DNA from: Pseudorasbora parva
Lineage: Eukaryota; Chordata; Actinopteri; Cypriniformes; Gobionidae
NCBI RefSeq assembly: GCF_024679245.1
Contig: NC_090183.1
Span: forward strand, 22,305,355-22,369,354
DNA: 64,000 nucleotides
Direction of reading: 5' to 3'
Shown here: positions 41,292 through 51,784 of the stretch, one piece after another
How the letters are laid out: each line of letters opens with the position of its first letter
Numbering within the stretch: the stretch's first letter is position 1
Notes under the pieces: model-generated
Told to the model about the DNA's origin: nothing
Seen by the model: only the letters and a program-made list of their open reading frames with translations
Database searches by the model: none
Made by a program: the position numbers and the translations under genes

Positions 41292-44200
41292 TGTAACGGA
41301 TTCACAGAGGCAGGATTCAATTGCAAGTAACTCTGTTTAATGACAGAAGTGTCACAGAAGCCAAAACTCAGAACACAGAAGAAGTCCGGATAAGATGGAG
41401 CAGTGAGAGAGACTCTGTTGGCGACACAGGCAGGCTGTGAGCAGCAGTGACTCGGGAGCGCGGTTGAGGTAATCCGGGAAGGGATCCAGCGTTTCACGGA
41501 AGGGGGAAACGACAACCAACACGGAGACACAAGGGGAACATCCAACAACGCTCTGACAAAGACAAGAGAGAAACAGAGAGACTAAATAGGGTGAAGGTGA
41601 TGAGTTGCAGCTGGTGCAGGTGATCAGCCACAGGTACGTGATGAGCCAATCCCAGGCTCCGCCCTCACCTACATTCAACACGCACCCAAGAGTGAGACAG
41701 GGAATCCATGAACCGTGACAGTACCCCTCCCCCTAGGAGCGTCCCCTGACGCTCCCAGCCGACCTTACCTGTTGATTGTAATCATCAATAAGGGAGTGAT
41801 CCAGAATGTCCCTAGCAGGAACCCAACTTCTCTCCTCCGGACCGTAACCTTCCCAGTCCACCAAGTACTGGAAACCGCGTCCCCTCCGTCTAGAATCCAG
41901 AATGCGATTAACCGAATAAGTTGGTTCCCCATCTACGAGTCGCGGCGGTGGGGGAACCGGGACTGGCGGATTAAGGTGGGAGTGAAAAACAGGTTTGATT
42001 TTGGATACATGGAAGGCGGGATGAATCCTCCTGTACGCCGGAGGGAGTTTGAGGCGGACTGTCACCGGACTAATGATCTTGGTGACAGTGAACGGGCCGA
42101 TAAATTTGGGAGCAAGTTTATTAGATACGGAGCGGAGAGGAATGTTCTTGGTAGAAAGCCACACTTTTTGACCGACGACGTAAACGGGAGGCTTAGACCG
42201 GTGGCGATCGGCTTTAGCCTTGGTGCGCGCTCCCACCTGGAGCAGAGTCTCACGGGCTCTGGTCCATGTGCGATGACACCTCTGGATAAAGGCGTGAACA
42301 GAGGGGACCGCGACCTCGGAATCCAGACTAGGAAAAATAGGTGGCTGGTAACCTACACTACACTCAAATGGCGAAAGGCCCGTAGATGACACTGGTAACG
42401 AGTTATGAGCGTACTCAACCATAGAGAGTTGCTGGCTCCAGGATGAAGGATTCTTGGATACCAAACATCGCAACACTCTCTCCAGATCCTGATTGGCTCT
42501 CTCGGTCTGACCGTTGCTTTGGGGGTGATAACCCGAAGACAGACTAACCGTGGCTCCTAGTAATTTACAAAACTCCTGCCAAAATTTGGACACAAATTGG
42601 GAACCTCTGTCGGAGACCACGTCCATCGGGAGGCCATGTAACCGAAAGACGTGATCTACTACAGATACCGCTGTCTCCTTGGCTGAGGGTAATTTGGGCA
42701 AGGGAATGAAATGTGCTGCCTTCGAGAATCGGTCCACGACGGTCAAAACGACCGTCTTGCCCTGGGAGGGCGGGAGGGCGGTAACAAAATCTAGAGCGAT
42801 GTGGGACCAGGGTCTCGAAGGAACAGACAGCGGCTGAAGTAACCCCTGGGGAGGTTGGTTAGATGTCTTACCAACCGCACAGACCGAGCAAGCCAAAATG
42901 AAACTGCGAATGTCGCGAGCCATAAGTGGCCACCAAAATCGTTGCTTTATTAAACTGCAAGTGCGGTTTACCCCTGGATGACAGGCAATGTTGGAGCAGT
43001 GACCCCATTTGAGGACCTCGGATCTTAACCCCTCCGGAACGAACAAACAACTCGGTGGGCCGCCGGGCGGGGGCGTTACCCCTTCTAAGGCCACTTTGAC
43101 CTTCGATTCGATCTCCCATGTGAGTGTAGAGATAACTATCTTCTCTGGCAAAATACACTCGGGAGTAACCGGGCGTTCGGAAGCATCAAAAATACGAGAT
43201 AAAGAGTCGGGTTTGATGTTTTTAGACCCGGGGCGGTACGAGAGAACAAAGTCAAAACGTCCGAAAAAAAGTGCCCACCGAGCCTGCCTGGAGTTGAGTC
43301 TTTTAGCAGATCTAATATATTCATGGTTCTTATGATCCGTCCATACAATAAAAGGTACCCCCGACCCTTCAAGCCAATGACGCCACTCCTCCAACGCTAA
43401 CTTGACGGCCAACAACTCTCTGTTACCAATGTCATAATTGCGTTCGGCAGGAGAAAGACGATGGAAGAAAAACGCGCACGGGTGCATCTTGTCATCTGAG
43501 GGAGAGCGCTGTGAAAGAACCGCTCCTACCCCCACCTCTGACGCGTCGACCTCTACCACGAACTGACGTGTGGGATCAGGGGCGACTAAGATGGGAGCCG
43601 AAACAAAGCGGCTTTTCAGTTTGGCGAATACAGCCTCGGCTGTATCGGACCACCTGAACGTCGTTCGGGGAGAGGTCAAGGCAGTCAGAGGTGTGGCTAG
43701 TTGGCTGAAATTGCGAATAAAACGCCGATAGAAATTGGCGAACCCCAGAAACCTCTGTAGGGCCTTACGGGAATCTGGACTTGGCCAATCCATCACAGCC
43801 TTAACCTTGTCGGGATCCATGCGCATTCCCTCCGATGACACGATGTACCCTAAAAAAGGAACAGACTGTGCATGAAAAGCGCATTTCTCCGCCTTGACAA
43901 AAAGCCCATTCTCTAGCAACCTCTGAAGCACTCGTCTGACGTGTCGAACATGTTCCTGGAGAGACGAAGAAAAAATCAAAATGTCATCCAGGTAGACATA
44001 TATGAATTGGTCGACCATGTCTCTCAACACATCATTGACGAGTGCCTGGAAAACCGCTGGGGAGTTGGAAAGGCCGAAAGGCATGACCAAGTATTCAAAA
44101 TGCCCCCTGGGGGTGTTAAATGCGGTTTTCCATTCATCCCCCTCCCTGATGCGAACCAAATGATAAGCGTTACGTAAGTCCAACTTCGTGAAGACGGATG

Positions 44201-45012
44201 CTCCCTGTAACCTCTCGAAAGCTGAAGACATCAACGGCAAAGGATAGGTATTCTTTACCGTGATGTTATTCAGCCCTCGGTAATCAATGCAAGGTCGCAG
44301 AGAACCATCCTTCTTCCCCACGAAGAAGAACCCCGCCCCCGCTGGAGAAGAGGAAGGGCGGATGAATTTGGAGGCTAGAGAATCAGAAATATATTTCTCC
44401 ATGGCCTCCCTCTCTGGAATAGAAAGAGAGTATAGTTTGCCCTTAGGCGGAGACTTACCTGGGTGTAACTCTATAGCACAGTCATAGGGACGATGCGGAG
44501 GGAGAGAAGCAGCTCGGGACTTACTGAACACTTCCTTCAGGTCGAGGTACTCCGGAGGCACGTTAGACAGGGTCAGAGCGTTCTGTAACGGATTCACAGA
44601 GGCAGGATTCAATTGCAAGTAACTCTGTTTAATGACAGAAGTGTCACAGAAGCCAAAACTCAGAACACAGAAGAAGTCCGGATAAGACGGAGCAGTGAGA
44701 GAGACTCTGTTGGCGACACAGGCAGGCTGTGAGCAGCAGTGACTCGGGAGCGCGGTTGAGGTAATCCGGGAAGGGATCCAGCGTTTCACGGAAGGGGGAA
44801 ACGACAACCAACACGGAGACACAAGGGGAACATCCAACAACGCTCTGACAAAGACAAGAGAGAAACAGAGAGACTAAATAGGGTGAAGGTGATGAGTTGC
44901 AGCTGGTGCAGGTGATCAGCCACAGGTGCGTGATGAGCCAATCCCAGGCTCCGCCCTCACCTACATTCAACACGCACCCAAGAGTGAGACAGGGAATCCA
45001 TGAACCGTGACA
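41292..45012 (-). mobile_element. Ty3-C: pol-only chromovirus-type Ty3 element
   Basis: Two 429-base LTRs (41292-41720 and 44584-45012) start TGTAACGG and end CCGTGACA; I see only two differences between them. Target duplication GCAGT. A polypurine tract (AGGGGGAGGGGTAC, minus strand) precedes the 3' LTR at 41720. After the 5' LTR the sequence goes straight into pol: no primer site, gag or protease is present. The internal deletion ends exactly at the LTR edge (44583/44584). Confidence 0.9.
41733..44583 (-). pseudogene. Ty3-C pol fragment: RT, RNase H, integrase, chromodomain
   Basis: About 950 codons are open without a break from 44583 to the stop at 41733. The open frame also runs on into the LTR (to 44840), but that N-terminal part is not pol. 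Order: RT ([36 protein letters not shown], catalytic [11 protein letters not shown]), RNase H ([17 protein letters not shown]), integrase zinc site ([15 protein letters not shown]), DDE core ([35 protein letters not shown]), GPF module ([11 protein letters not shown]) and a C-terminal chromodomain ([20 protein letters not shown]). The chromodomain marks a chromovirus of the fish Sushi type. Without start region and gag it should be mobile only in trans, if at all. Confidence 0.9.
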
Positions 45013-45736
45013 GCAGTTAGTGTTCAATACGATAGAGATCGTTCGGTTAGATTTTAACTGTGTGTAAACTTTCCTCAGAGTGTGCGTGAATGAGAAAAGT
45101 AAGTAAATCTGTTGTATTACTCGTGATATTGTATTTCTTTGTCAGCTGTTATTTCTAATATTCGACATGGATAATAGTTAAGAGCTTAATGGTCATCGCA
45201 CAACCGTTGTGTTAATTATATTCGCATTCGTGCATTCCTTTCTAGCTTTGGGTCACATCGTGTTTAGACATGTTAAAACTTTATTCATATGTGTTGTTAT
45301 GAATGTTAAGTACTCTGTGGCTGAGTAACATATGAGGTGGTCTTAAATATAATTATCTGGACCGCTATTGATGCTTTAAAGTATATTATAGACAACAGTA
45401 TGTTCTATCTACGTCATTAGTCACTTAATGCATGGTAGAAATCTGAGAGGTGTTTGAATGCTTTCTCTCTGCCTACATTTTGCGGTTTAAGAGTTATAGT
45501 CATCTTCTGACTACTGTTTATTTATGTTGTAATGTGTATTAGTGCTGAAGGAGGAATGAGTGTATATATATGTATGTTTCCTTTATTCATTTGTATTTTA
45601 TTTTCTCTTTATAGAAACCACACTCGAAATTACACTCACATTTACACTCACTCAACTCACACCTGAGTGAACCTGGTGATAAACCCAGAATTAGCACCTA
45701 GACTGAGCTTCTACACCTTATCTTCGGTACAGACGC

Positions 45737-46657
45737 AGCTGTCCTCTTCTCTCGTTCCGTCGCGCTAAGAACCGCCGCGGACAGAGAATACTAGAGTAAG
45801 TTAGACGAGCGAGCTTGGGCTGTTGGGTATTTCAAGAACGTTCTCGCCCCTTCCGCAGCGCGCGTTTGCTGACTAGAGCGCGACTTATGTCATAGCACGC
45901 ACTCACTGTCAGAGCATAAGGCCGTCGGAATATGGCTGCCAAGCTAAGACTTTTTTCACTCTATCACTTCCAGTCCCCTTTTTTTCAGGCGGCTGGAAAG
46001 GTTTTTACACTGTAGAAAAAAAGTGTCCACTACACAGTGTGCACCCCTACATAAGCGCTGTTAATTCAGCCCCACAAAATCACAAATAAATCCCGCCGCG
46101 GCCGGATTTCACCATGTGCAGTCAACTAGCCTGTGGTCAAACACGCTTGTCTGCACACTCGCTTTCAGTAGACTAGAGCATAATGGCATTGTGGAATGGC
46201 TCCCATGCCACCCGCACTTCCTTACATTCTCCCAGTTCCCTTAGTTAAGTGACTGGAGATGAAATATTGCAGTCAACTAGCCTGTGTTAAACACGCTCGT
46301 CTGCACACTAATGCTGTGCGTTTACCCCTGTGGACTCGCTCACTGGTTTGCCCCGTGGGTATTCTACGTAGGTTGCGCGCCACTGCACATTGTTAACAAC
46401 TACACACAAAAGAGCTTTTCTATGTAGGAAATGTGCCCACTTTACAGTCTGCACTCCTGCATCCAAGCACTTTTCACAAAGCCCACTCTCGCACACACAA
46501 TATAAATGTGAGGCGCACACCCACTGCAAAGCCTGCACCGCCAAAACCTAACACTATCCCCACAGTGTTACAAGCATTGTTACAGCACAAGCAACCGGGT
46601 TAACAGGCCCCTATTACTAAGCGGCCCGCCCCTGAATCAACCACCACGTCTTGGTAA
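45737..46657 (+). other. DIRS-3 segment between BEL and Ty3-A, non-coding
   Basis: Begins with the last half-unit of the 125-base array, then AT/GC-mixed sequence. Blocks at 46425-46470 (AAATGTGCCCACTTTACAGT) match the ORF1-RT spacer of DIRS-1, and CCACCACGTCTTGGT at 46641-46655 matches the DIRS-1 RNase H region at 11309-11323. ORF1 and nearly all RT are therefore missing from this copy. Confidence 0.65.
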
Positions 46658-46662
46658 CGTAC

Positions 46663-47036
46663 TGTGGCAAGGGGGGCGTGGTTCAGCGAGGTCTGCAGCG
46701 GGAGAGAGAGCCGCGGGACAAGCGGTAAGTGAGTGGATTGGAAGCAGATTAATAACACCTGTCTCTTGTTCTAGTAATGAGCGCGGAGAGGGAATAAAAC
46801 CTCGGTGGAACCGGAGATCGAGAGAGAGAGATCGGACGGTTGATACGAGCGCACAGAGACTGAGTTACCGGAAGCCGGAAGTGCCGACCCGGAAGTAATC
46901 GAGCGTCTATGAGAATCCACACCGCAGTGTGTGTTGTGAAGTTTATTACAAGTTTTGAGTTATAAATAAAGAAAGTATCAACCGTCCAGCCGACCCCCGT
47001 GTCCTCTTCCTTCCTTCCATTATCGAACTTACTACA
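46663..47036 (+). repeat. Ty3-A 5' LTR
   Basis: TGTGGCAAGG to TTACTACA. GGAATAAAACC near 46790 is a candidate poly(A) signal. Partner at 51406-51779. Confidence 0.92.
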
Positions 47037-47037
47037 G

Positions 47038-47055
47038 TGGTGCCGAAACCCGGGA
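47038..47055 (+). promoter_or_regulatory. Ty3-A primer binding site, tRNA-Phe
   Basis: TGGTGCCGAAACCCGGGA directly after the LTR is the complement of the animal tRNA-Phe 3' end (TTTCGGCACCA plus T-arm), from memory of that tRNA. Confidence 0.75.
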
Positions 47056-47079
47056 AGGAAGTAGGACCGTGCCGCCGCC

Positions 47080-50000
47080 ATGACAACACCAACGCCCTCC
47101 GCCACGCCGTTTGCGGACATCATCACCGCTCTCGCGGCCCTCCACCAGGAACAACATCAGTCCATGCTGGACCTGCGGGCGGACCAGGAGCGCCGTTTCG
47201 AGGCCATCGTCCGCGGCCAGCAAGAGGACCGCGAGAGGTTCCGGAGCTGGACAGCCCGGGAGGTTCACACCGAAGCCGCCGGGCTCGCCAGCGCACCGGT
47301 CCACGTGCCCCTACATAAGATGGGGCCACAGGACGATCCCGAGGCCTTCATCGAACTGTTCCAGAAGGCAGCGGAGGCCTGCGGGTGGCCCCGGGCACAG
47401 TGGCCGGTGCGCCTCATACCACTGCTCACGGGAGAAGCCCAGGCGGCCGCTCAACAACTGCCGGTGGCGAACCTCCTGGATTATGAAGACCTCAAGAGGG
47501 CCATCATCCAGCGGGTCGGCCGGACCCCCGAGCAGCATCGACAGCGGTTCCGCTCGCTGGCGTGGGGTGAGGCCGGTCGGCCCTTCGCGATGGCCCAACA
47601 GCTCCGGGACGAGTGCCGCAAATGGCTATTGGCCGGTGGAAGCGACGTGGACCACATCGTCGATCTGGTGGTACTGGAGCAGTTCATCGCTCGGCTCCCC
47701 AGGAAGACCGCCGAGTGGGTCCAGTGCCACCGGCCCACGTCGCTGACGACGGCCATCAACCTGGCGGAGGACCATCTGGTGGCGTGCCCGGGGGTCGGCG
47801 AGCCCCTACTAACTTCTCCCTCTCTCTCTCCCCCCTCTGTCTCTCCTTCTCGCCCTGTCCCTCTCCCTAGGTCCCGCCCTCCAGGGCCCCCTCGTATTCC
47901 CCCCAGAGGACGGGGTGGAATGGGCCCAGGGCAATACGGGAGTTCGAGGGCCCCGCCCAGGGGGGCGGGGCTGCTGGGGTCGGGCGGGGATAACGGTTCC
48001 GGTTCCACCCCCCCTCCACGCTCATTTTCCAATCCACTCCCCGCCGCAGGGGCGGCGGGCAGGCCTGGGCTGGCCTGCTGGCGGTGCGGCGACCCGGACC
48101 ATTTTGTGGACCGATGTCCGATGATGGACATCGGGACAATGATCCGGGTCCCGGACTTCCAGCGGACCACCCCTGATCAAGCAGGAGAGTACCAAATTCC
48201 TGTGAGTATCAAGGGGGGTACATATCAGGCCTTGGTGGATTCCGGCTGTAACCAAACCTCGATCCATCAAAGCCTGATGCAACCGGGGGCATTGGATACA
48301 AGCCGCATGGTTAAGGTGCGGTGTGTGCACGGGGATGTGGTGGAATATCCGGTTGTCCCAGTCACGATACAGTTTAGGGGAGAAAATCATAGTGTTGAGG
48401 TGGCGGTTAGTCCCCACCTCCGGCATCCGCTAATTCTGGGGACAAATTGGCCCGCCTTTCCGGCATTATTGGGGTCGTTATGCGCGGATGCCGCTTGGGA
48501 GAACAAGGCTAGGAACGGGGCGGTGCGAGTGCAGGTTGGCGAGACTGATGCGGGGCCCTCGGGAACCGCTTCAGAGGAAGCGAGCGGGGTCGAGAGACTG
48601 ATTCTCTCGGACCGCGATGACTTTCCTCTGGAGCAGTCCCAAGATGAGACTCTAAAACATGCTTTCCAACAGGTCCGCACTATCGACGGTCAGTCCCTCC
48701 AACCCGCCTTGCCCGTCACGTATCCTTATTTTGCCATAATTAAGGATAGGTTGTACCGAGTGACCCAAGACGCTCAAACAAAAGTGGATACAACCCAGTT
48801 GTTAGTACCGAAGAGCCGCCGGGAAATGCTTTTCCAGGCGGCTCACTCTAACCCGATGGCGGGCCACCTGGGACAGGCGGCCACACTGAATCGTTTAATG
48901 ACCCGATTTTTTTGGCCAGGCATTCATGACAATGTGCGCAGGTGGTGCGCGTCTTGTCCGGAATGTCAGTTGGTAAACCCACTGGCCGCTCCAAAAGCAC
49001 CATTGTGCCCCCTACCATTAATGCAGGTCCCCTTCGAAAGAATTGCGATGGACCTCATCGGGCCACTAGAGCGATCCGCACGCGGACATCATTTTGCGCT
49101 AGTTATCGTGGACTACGCAACACGATATCCAGAAGCAGTGGCTCTCCGCAACATCTCTGCGAAGAGTGTTGCGGACGCACTGTTTCGGTTAATCTCCCGA
49201 GTGGGGATTCCGAAGGAAATCCTCACTGATCAAGGCACGGCGTTTATGTCACGCACGTTAAGCGAATTGTACGGATTATTGGGCATTAAATCCATTCGAA
49301 CAAGCGTCTATCACCCACAAACAGACGGCTTGGTCGAACGATTTAATCGCACTCTTAAATCCATGATCCGTAAATTCGTACAGGAAGACGCCAAAAATTG
49401 GGATCGGTGGTTAGAACCCCTCTTATTCGCTGTGCGAGAGGTCCCGCAAGCCTCCACGGGGTTTTCCCCCTTCGAGCTTCTCTACGGACGACAGCCCCGG
49501 GGGGTGCTGGATGTCCTACGAGAAACTTGGGAGGAGGGACCTTCTTTGGCCAAGAACGAAATTCAATATGTGCTGGACTTGCGAACAAAACTCCACACCT
49601 TGGGGCGGCTATCTAGGGAGAATTTGTTGCAAGCCCAGGACCGCCAAAGCCGGTCGTATAACAGGGGTACGAGACTACGCAAATTCACACCGGGAGAGAA
49701 AGTGCTCGTATTACTCCCTACATCGAGCTCTAAATTAATGTCGAAGTGGCAGGGGCCGTTTGAGGTCGCACGACAGGTTGGAGACCTCGATTATGAAGTG
49801 ATACGCTCCGATAGGAACGGGGCACGTCAAATATACCACCTCAATCTCCTTAAGAAATGGAATGAGGTGGAATCAGTGTTGTTGGCGACGGTGATCGGGG
49901 GAGAGGATGATCTCGGGCCAGAGGCGAGCATCAAAGCACAATCGGTCGCACTGGCCCCTGGGGGAGATCACCTCTCGCCGTCCCAACTCACTGATCTCTC

Positions 50001-51471
50001 AAAGCTACAGGCGGAGTTCGCCGACGTGTTTTCGCCCCTACCGGGACGTACCAACTTAATTCAGCACCATATCGAGACCGAGCCGGGCGTGGTAGTTCGC
50101 AGCCGGCCGTATCGCTTACCTGAACACAAGAAAAAGGTAGTTCAGGAAGAATTAGGGGCAATGCTCGATATGGGAGTAATAGAGGAGTCCAACAGTGACT
50201 GGGCGAGCCCGATCGTTTTAGTCCCTAAGACCGACGGCTCGGTCAGGTTCTGTGTGGACTACCGCAAGGTGAACGCAGTGTCGAAATTCGACGCGTATCC
50301 AATGCCGCGGGTTGACGAGTTGCTTGATCGGCTAGGCACGGCTCGATTTTATTCGACATTGGACTTAACGAAGGGCTATTGGCAGATCCCCTTGTCTCCA
50401 TTGTCCAAAGAAAAGACAGCTTTCACCACGCCGTTTGGATTGCACCAATTCGTCACGCTTCCCTTCGGTTTGTTCGGGGCACCCGCTACCTTTCAGCGCC
50501 TCATGGACCGGATTTTACGGCCCCATGCCGCATATGCTGCTGCCTACCTGGACGATATCGTGATTTACAGTCACGATTGGCAGCGGCATATGCAGCAGGT
50601 CAGGGCGGTCCTGAGGTCGCTGAGGGGAGCGGGGCTCACGGCCAATCCGAAGAAGTGTGCAATTGGGCGGGTGGAGGTAAGGTATCTGGGCTTCCACTTG
50701 GGTCATGGGCAGGTGCGTCCCCAAATTGATAAGACCGCCGCAATTGCAACCTGTCCGAGACCCAAGACCAAAAAGGAGGTAAGGCAGTTCTTGGGGCTGG
50801 CGGGATATTATAGACGGTTTATACCAAATTATTCGGACCTCACCAGCCCTCTGACTGACCTTACTAAAAAGGGGCTACCAGATACGGTCCAATGGACGGA
50901 GCCGTGCCAGCAGGCCTTCACCCGAGTTAAGGCTGCTCTATGTGGCGGGCCGCTTTTACACTCCCCTGACTTTTCTCTCCCTTTTCTGTTGCAGACTGAC
51001 GCGTCGGACAGGGGGCTGGGCGCAGTCCTGGCCCAGGAGGTGGAGGGGGGAGAGCGGCCGGTGCTGTACATTAGCCGTAAGCTCTCGAAGAGAGAGGCTA
51101 AGTACAGCACCATCGAAAAGGAGTGCCTTGCCATCAGGTGGGCCGTTCTCACCCTCCGCTACTACCTTCTGGGGCGGGAGTTCACCCTCTGTTCGGACCA
51201 CGCTCCTCTCCAATGGCTCCACCGCATGAAGGATACCAACGCGCGGATCACCCGTTGGTATCTAGCTCTTCAGCCTTTTAAGTTCCAGGTGGTCCACAGG
51301 CCGGGTGCTCAGATGGCTGTGGCCGATTTCCTCTCCAGAAATGGGGGGGGGGGGGGGGGGCTGCAGGCCGGACGGCTCCCCGGCCTGAGTCGGGCGGTGG
51401 GGGTATGTGGCAAGGGGGGCGTGGTTCAGCGAGGTCTGCAGCGGGAGAGAGAGCCGCGGGACAAGCGGTAA
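47080..51471 (+). CDS. Ty3-A gag-protease-integrase-RT-RNase H polyprotein
   Basis: Single frame of 1463 codons from ATG 47080 (context GCCGCCATGA). SCAN-like Gag about residues 75-235 (KMGPQDDPEAFIELFQ, WVQCHRPTSLTTAINLAEDH); CCHC knuckle 333-346 (CWRCGDPDHFVDRC); protease Asp 387 (ALVDSGCNQTS); integrase HHCC from His 589, DDE at Asp 658, Asp 717 and Glu 753 with exact D-D35-E spacing; GPF module (KWQGPFEVARQ); RT catalytic YLDD at 1156-1159; RNase H Asp 1307 (LLQTDASDRGLGAVLAQ). Integrase precedes RT, as in Gmr1-like elements, the family from which the vertebrate SCAN domain is thought to derive. No gag stop or frameshift separates gag and pol. An 18-G run (51343-51360) precedes the C-terminus, and the last 22 codons lie in the 3' LTR, so the true end may vary with G-run length. 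Confidence 0.93.
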   Translation: MTTPTPSATPFADIITALAALHQEQHQSMLDLRADQERRFEAIVRGQQEDRERFRSWTAREVHTEAAGLASAPVHVPLHKMGPQDDPEAFIELFQKAAEACGWPRAQWPVRLIPLLTGEAQAAAQQLPVANLLDYEDLKRAIIQRVGRTPEQHRQRFRSLAWGEAGRPFAMAQQLRDECRKWLLAGGSDVDHIVDLVVLEQFIARLPRKTAEWVQCHRPTSLTTAINLAEDHLVACPGVGEPLLTSPSLSPPSVSPSRPVPLPRSRPPGPPRIPPRGRGGMGPGQYGSSRAPPRGAGLLGSGGDNGSGSTPPPRSFSNPLPAAGAAGRPGLACWRCGDPDHFVDRCPMMDIGTMIRVPDFQRTTPDQAGEYQIPVSIKGGTYQALVDSGCNQTSIHQSLMQPGALDTSRMVKVRCVHGDVVEYPVVPVTIQFRGENHSVEVAVSPHLRHPLILGTNWPAFPALLGSLCADAAWENKARNGAVRVQVGETDAGPSGTASEEASGVERLILSDRDDFPLEQSQDETLKHAFQQVRTIDGQSLQPALPVTYPYFAIIKDRLYRVTQDAQTKVDTTQLLVPKSRREMLFQAAHSNPMAGHLGQAATLNRLMTRFFWPGIHDNVRRWCASCPECQLVNPLAAPKAPLCPLPLMQVPFERIAMDLIGPLERSARGHHFALVIVDYATRYPEAVALRNISAKSVADALFRLISRVGIPKEILTDQGTAFMSRTLSELYGLLGIKSIRTSVYHPQTDGLVERFNRTLKSMIRKFVQEDAKNWDRWLEPLLFAVREVPQASTGFSPFELLYGRQPRGVLDVLRETWEEGPSLAKNEIQYVLDLRTKLHTLGRLSRENLLQAQDRQSRSYNRGTRLRKFTPGEKVLVLLPTSSSKLMSKWQGPFEVARQVGDLDYEVIRSDRNGARQIYHLNLLKKWNEVESVLLATVIGGEDDLGPEASIKAQSVALAPGGDHLSPSQLTDLSKLQAEFADVFSPLPGRTNLIQHHIETEPGVVVRSRPYRLPEHKKKVVQEELGAMLDMGVIEESNSDWASPIVLVPKTDGSVRFCVDYRKVNAVSKFDAYPMPRVDELLDRLGTARFYSTLDLTKGYWQIPLSPLSKEKTAFTTPFGLHQFVTLPFGLFGAPATFQRLMDRILRPHAAYAAAYLDDIVIYSHDWQRHMQQVRAVLRSLRGAGLTANPKKCAIGRVEVRYLGFHLGHGQVRPQIDKTAAIATCPRPKTKKEVRQFLGLAGYYRRFIPNYSDLTSPLTDLTKKGLPDTVQWTEPCQQAFTRVKAALCGGPLLHSPDFSLPFLLQTDASDRGLGAVLAQEVEGGERPVLYISRKLSKREAKYSTIEKECLAIRWAVLTLRYYLLGREFTLCSDHAPLQWLHRMKDTNARITRWYLALQPFKFQVVHRPGAQMAVADFLSRNGGGGGGLQAGRLPGLSRAVGVCGKGGVVQRGLQREREPRDKR
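51343..51360. repeat. 18-base G homopolymer in the Ty3-A polyprotein
   Basis: Eighteen G residues after LSRN. They lie past the RNase H core, so a length change would alter only the C-terminal tail. Such runs are prone to slippage and to sequencing error. Confidence 0.85.
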
Positions 51472-51779
51472 GTGAGTGGATTGGAAGCAGATTAATAACA
51501 CCTGTCTCTTGTTCTAGTAATGAGCGCGGAGAGGGAATAAAACCTCGGTGGAACCGGAGATCGAGAGAGAGAGATCGGACGGTTGATACGAGCGCACAGA
51601 GACTGAGTTACCGGAAGCCGGAAGTGCCGACCCGGAAGTAATCGAGCGTCTATGAGAATCCACACCGCAGTGTGTGTTGTGAAGTTTATTACAAGTTTTG
51701 AGTTATAAATAAAGAAAGTATCAACCGTCCAGCCGACCCCCGTGTCCTCTTCCTTCCTTCCATTATCGAACTTACTACA
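51406..51779 (+). repeat. Ty3-A 3' LTR
   Basis: Same 374 bases as the 5' LTR. The DIRS-3 sequence continues directly after the CGTAC duplication. Confidence 0.92.
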
Positions 51780-51784
51780 CGTAC

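Larger units (their letters stand above)
17451..45731 (+). mobile_element. BEL/Pao LTR retrotransposon carrying three nested elements
   Basis: Delimited by LTRs starting TGTAGAAAAGG and ending CTTCGGTACA, with a GACGC duplication at 17446-17450 and 45732-45736. Its own sequence is 17451-18320, 31336-31419, 34971-41291 and 45013-45731; the rest is DIRS-2, a TIR transposon and Ty3-C. Inside it has a tRNA-Tyr primer site, gag, A17-type protease, RT, RNase H and integrase in the BEL order. The two LTRs differ at only a few bases apart from one 89-base gap, so insertion was fairly recent, but the coding region is broken. Confidence 0.92.
41087..45731 (+). repeat. BEL 3' LTR, split by Ty3-C
   Basis: Segments 41087-41291 and 45013-45731 make up the LTR. 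Ty3-C sits between, with GCAGT on both sides (41287-41291 and 45013-45017). Relative to the 5' LTR, 89 bases are missing at about 45653. The CRE-type TGACGTCA is at 41235-41242. Confidence 0.9.
46663..51779 (+). mobile_element. Ty3-A: apparently intact Gmr1-like Ty3 element, integrase before RT
   Basis: The 374-base LTRs (46663-47036 and 51406-51779) have the same length and no difference that I can see. CGTAC flanks both sides (46658-46662 and 51780-51784). It has a perfect tRNA-Phe primer site, one long gag-pol frame (47080-51471), and a purine tract (GGGCGGTGGGGGTA) before the 3' LTR. The order gag-protease-integrase-RT-RNase H is that of Gmr1-like elements and differs from ordinary Ty3. 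Equal LTRs and an open polyprotein point to a very recent insertion. Confidence 0.93.

Noticed and set aside
43941..44177. Plus-strand ORF in Ty3-C
   Set aside because: Antisense shadow of the RT region.
44584..44840. N-terminal 86 codons of the long minus-strand ORF of Ty3-C
   Set aside because: They lie in the LTR and have no pol similarity; the same LTR frame is open in the other LTR too.
47111..48170. Overlapping plus- and minus-strand ORFs of up to 229 codons
   Set aside because: Shadows of the GC-rich gag frame of Ty3-A; they have biased composition and no domains.
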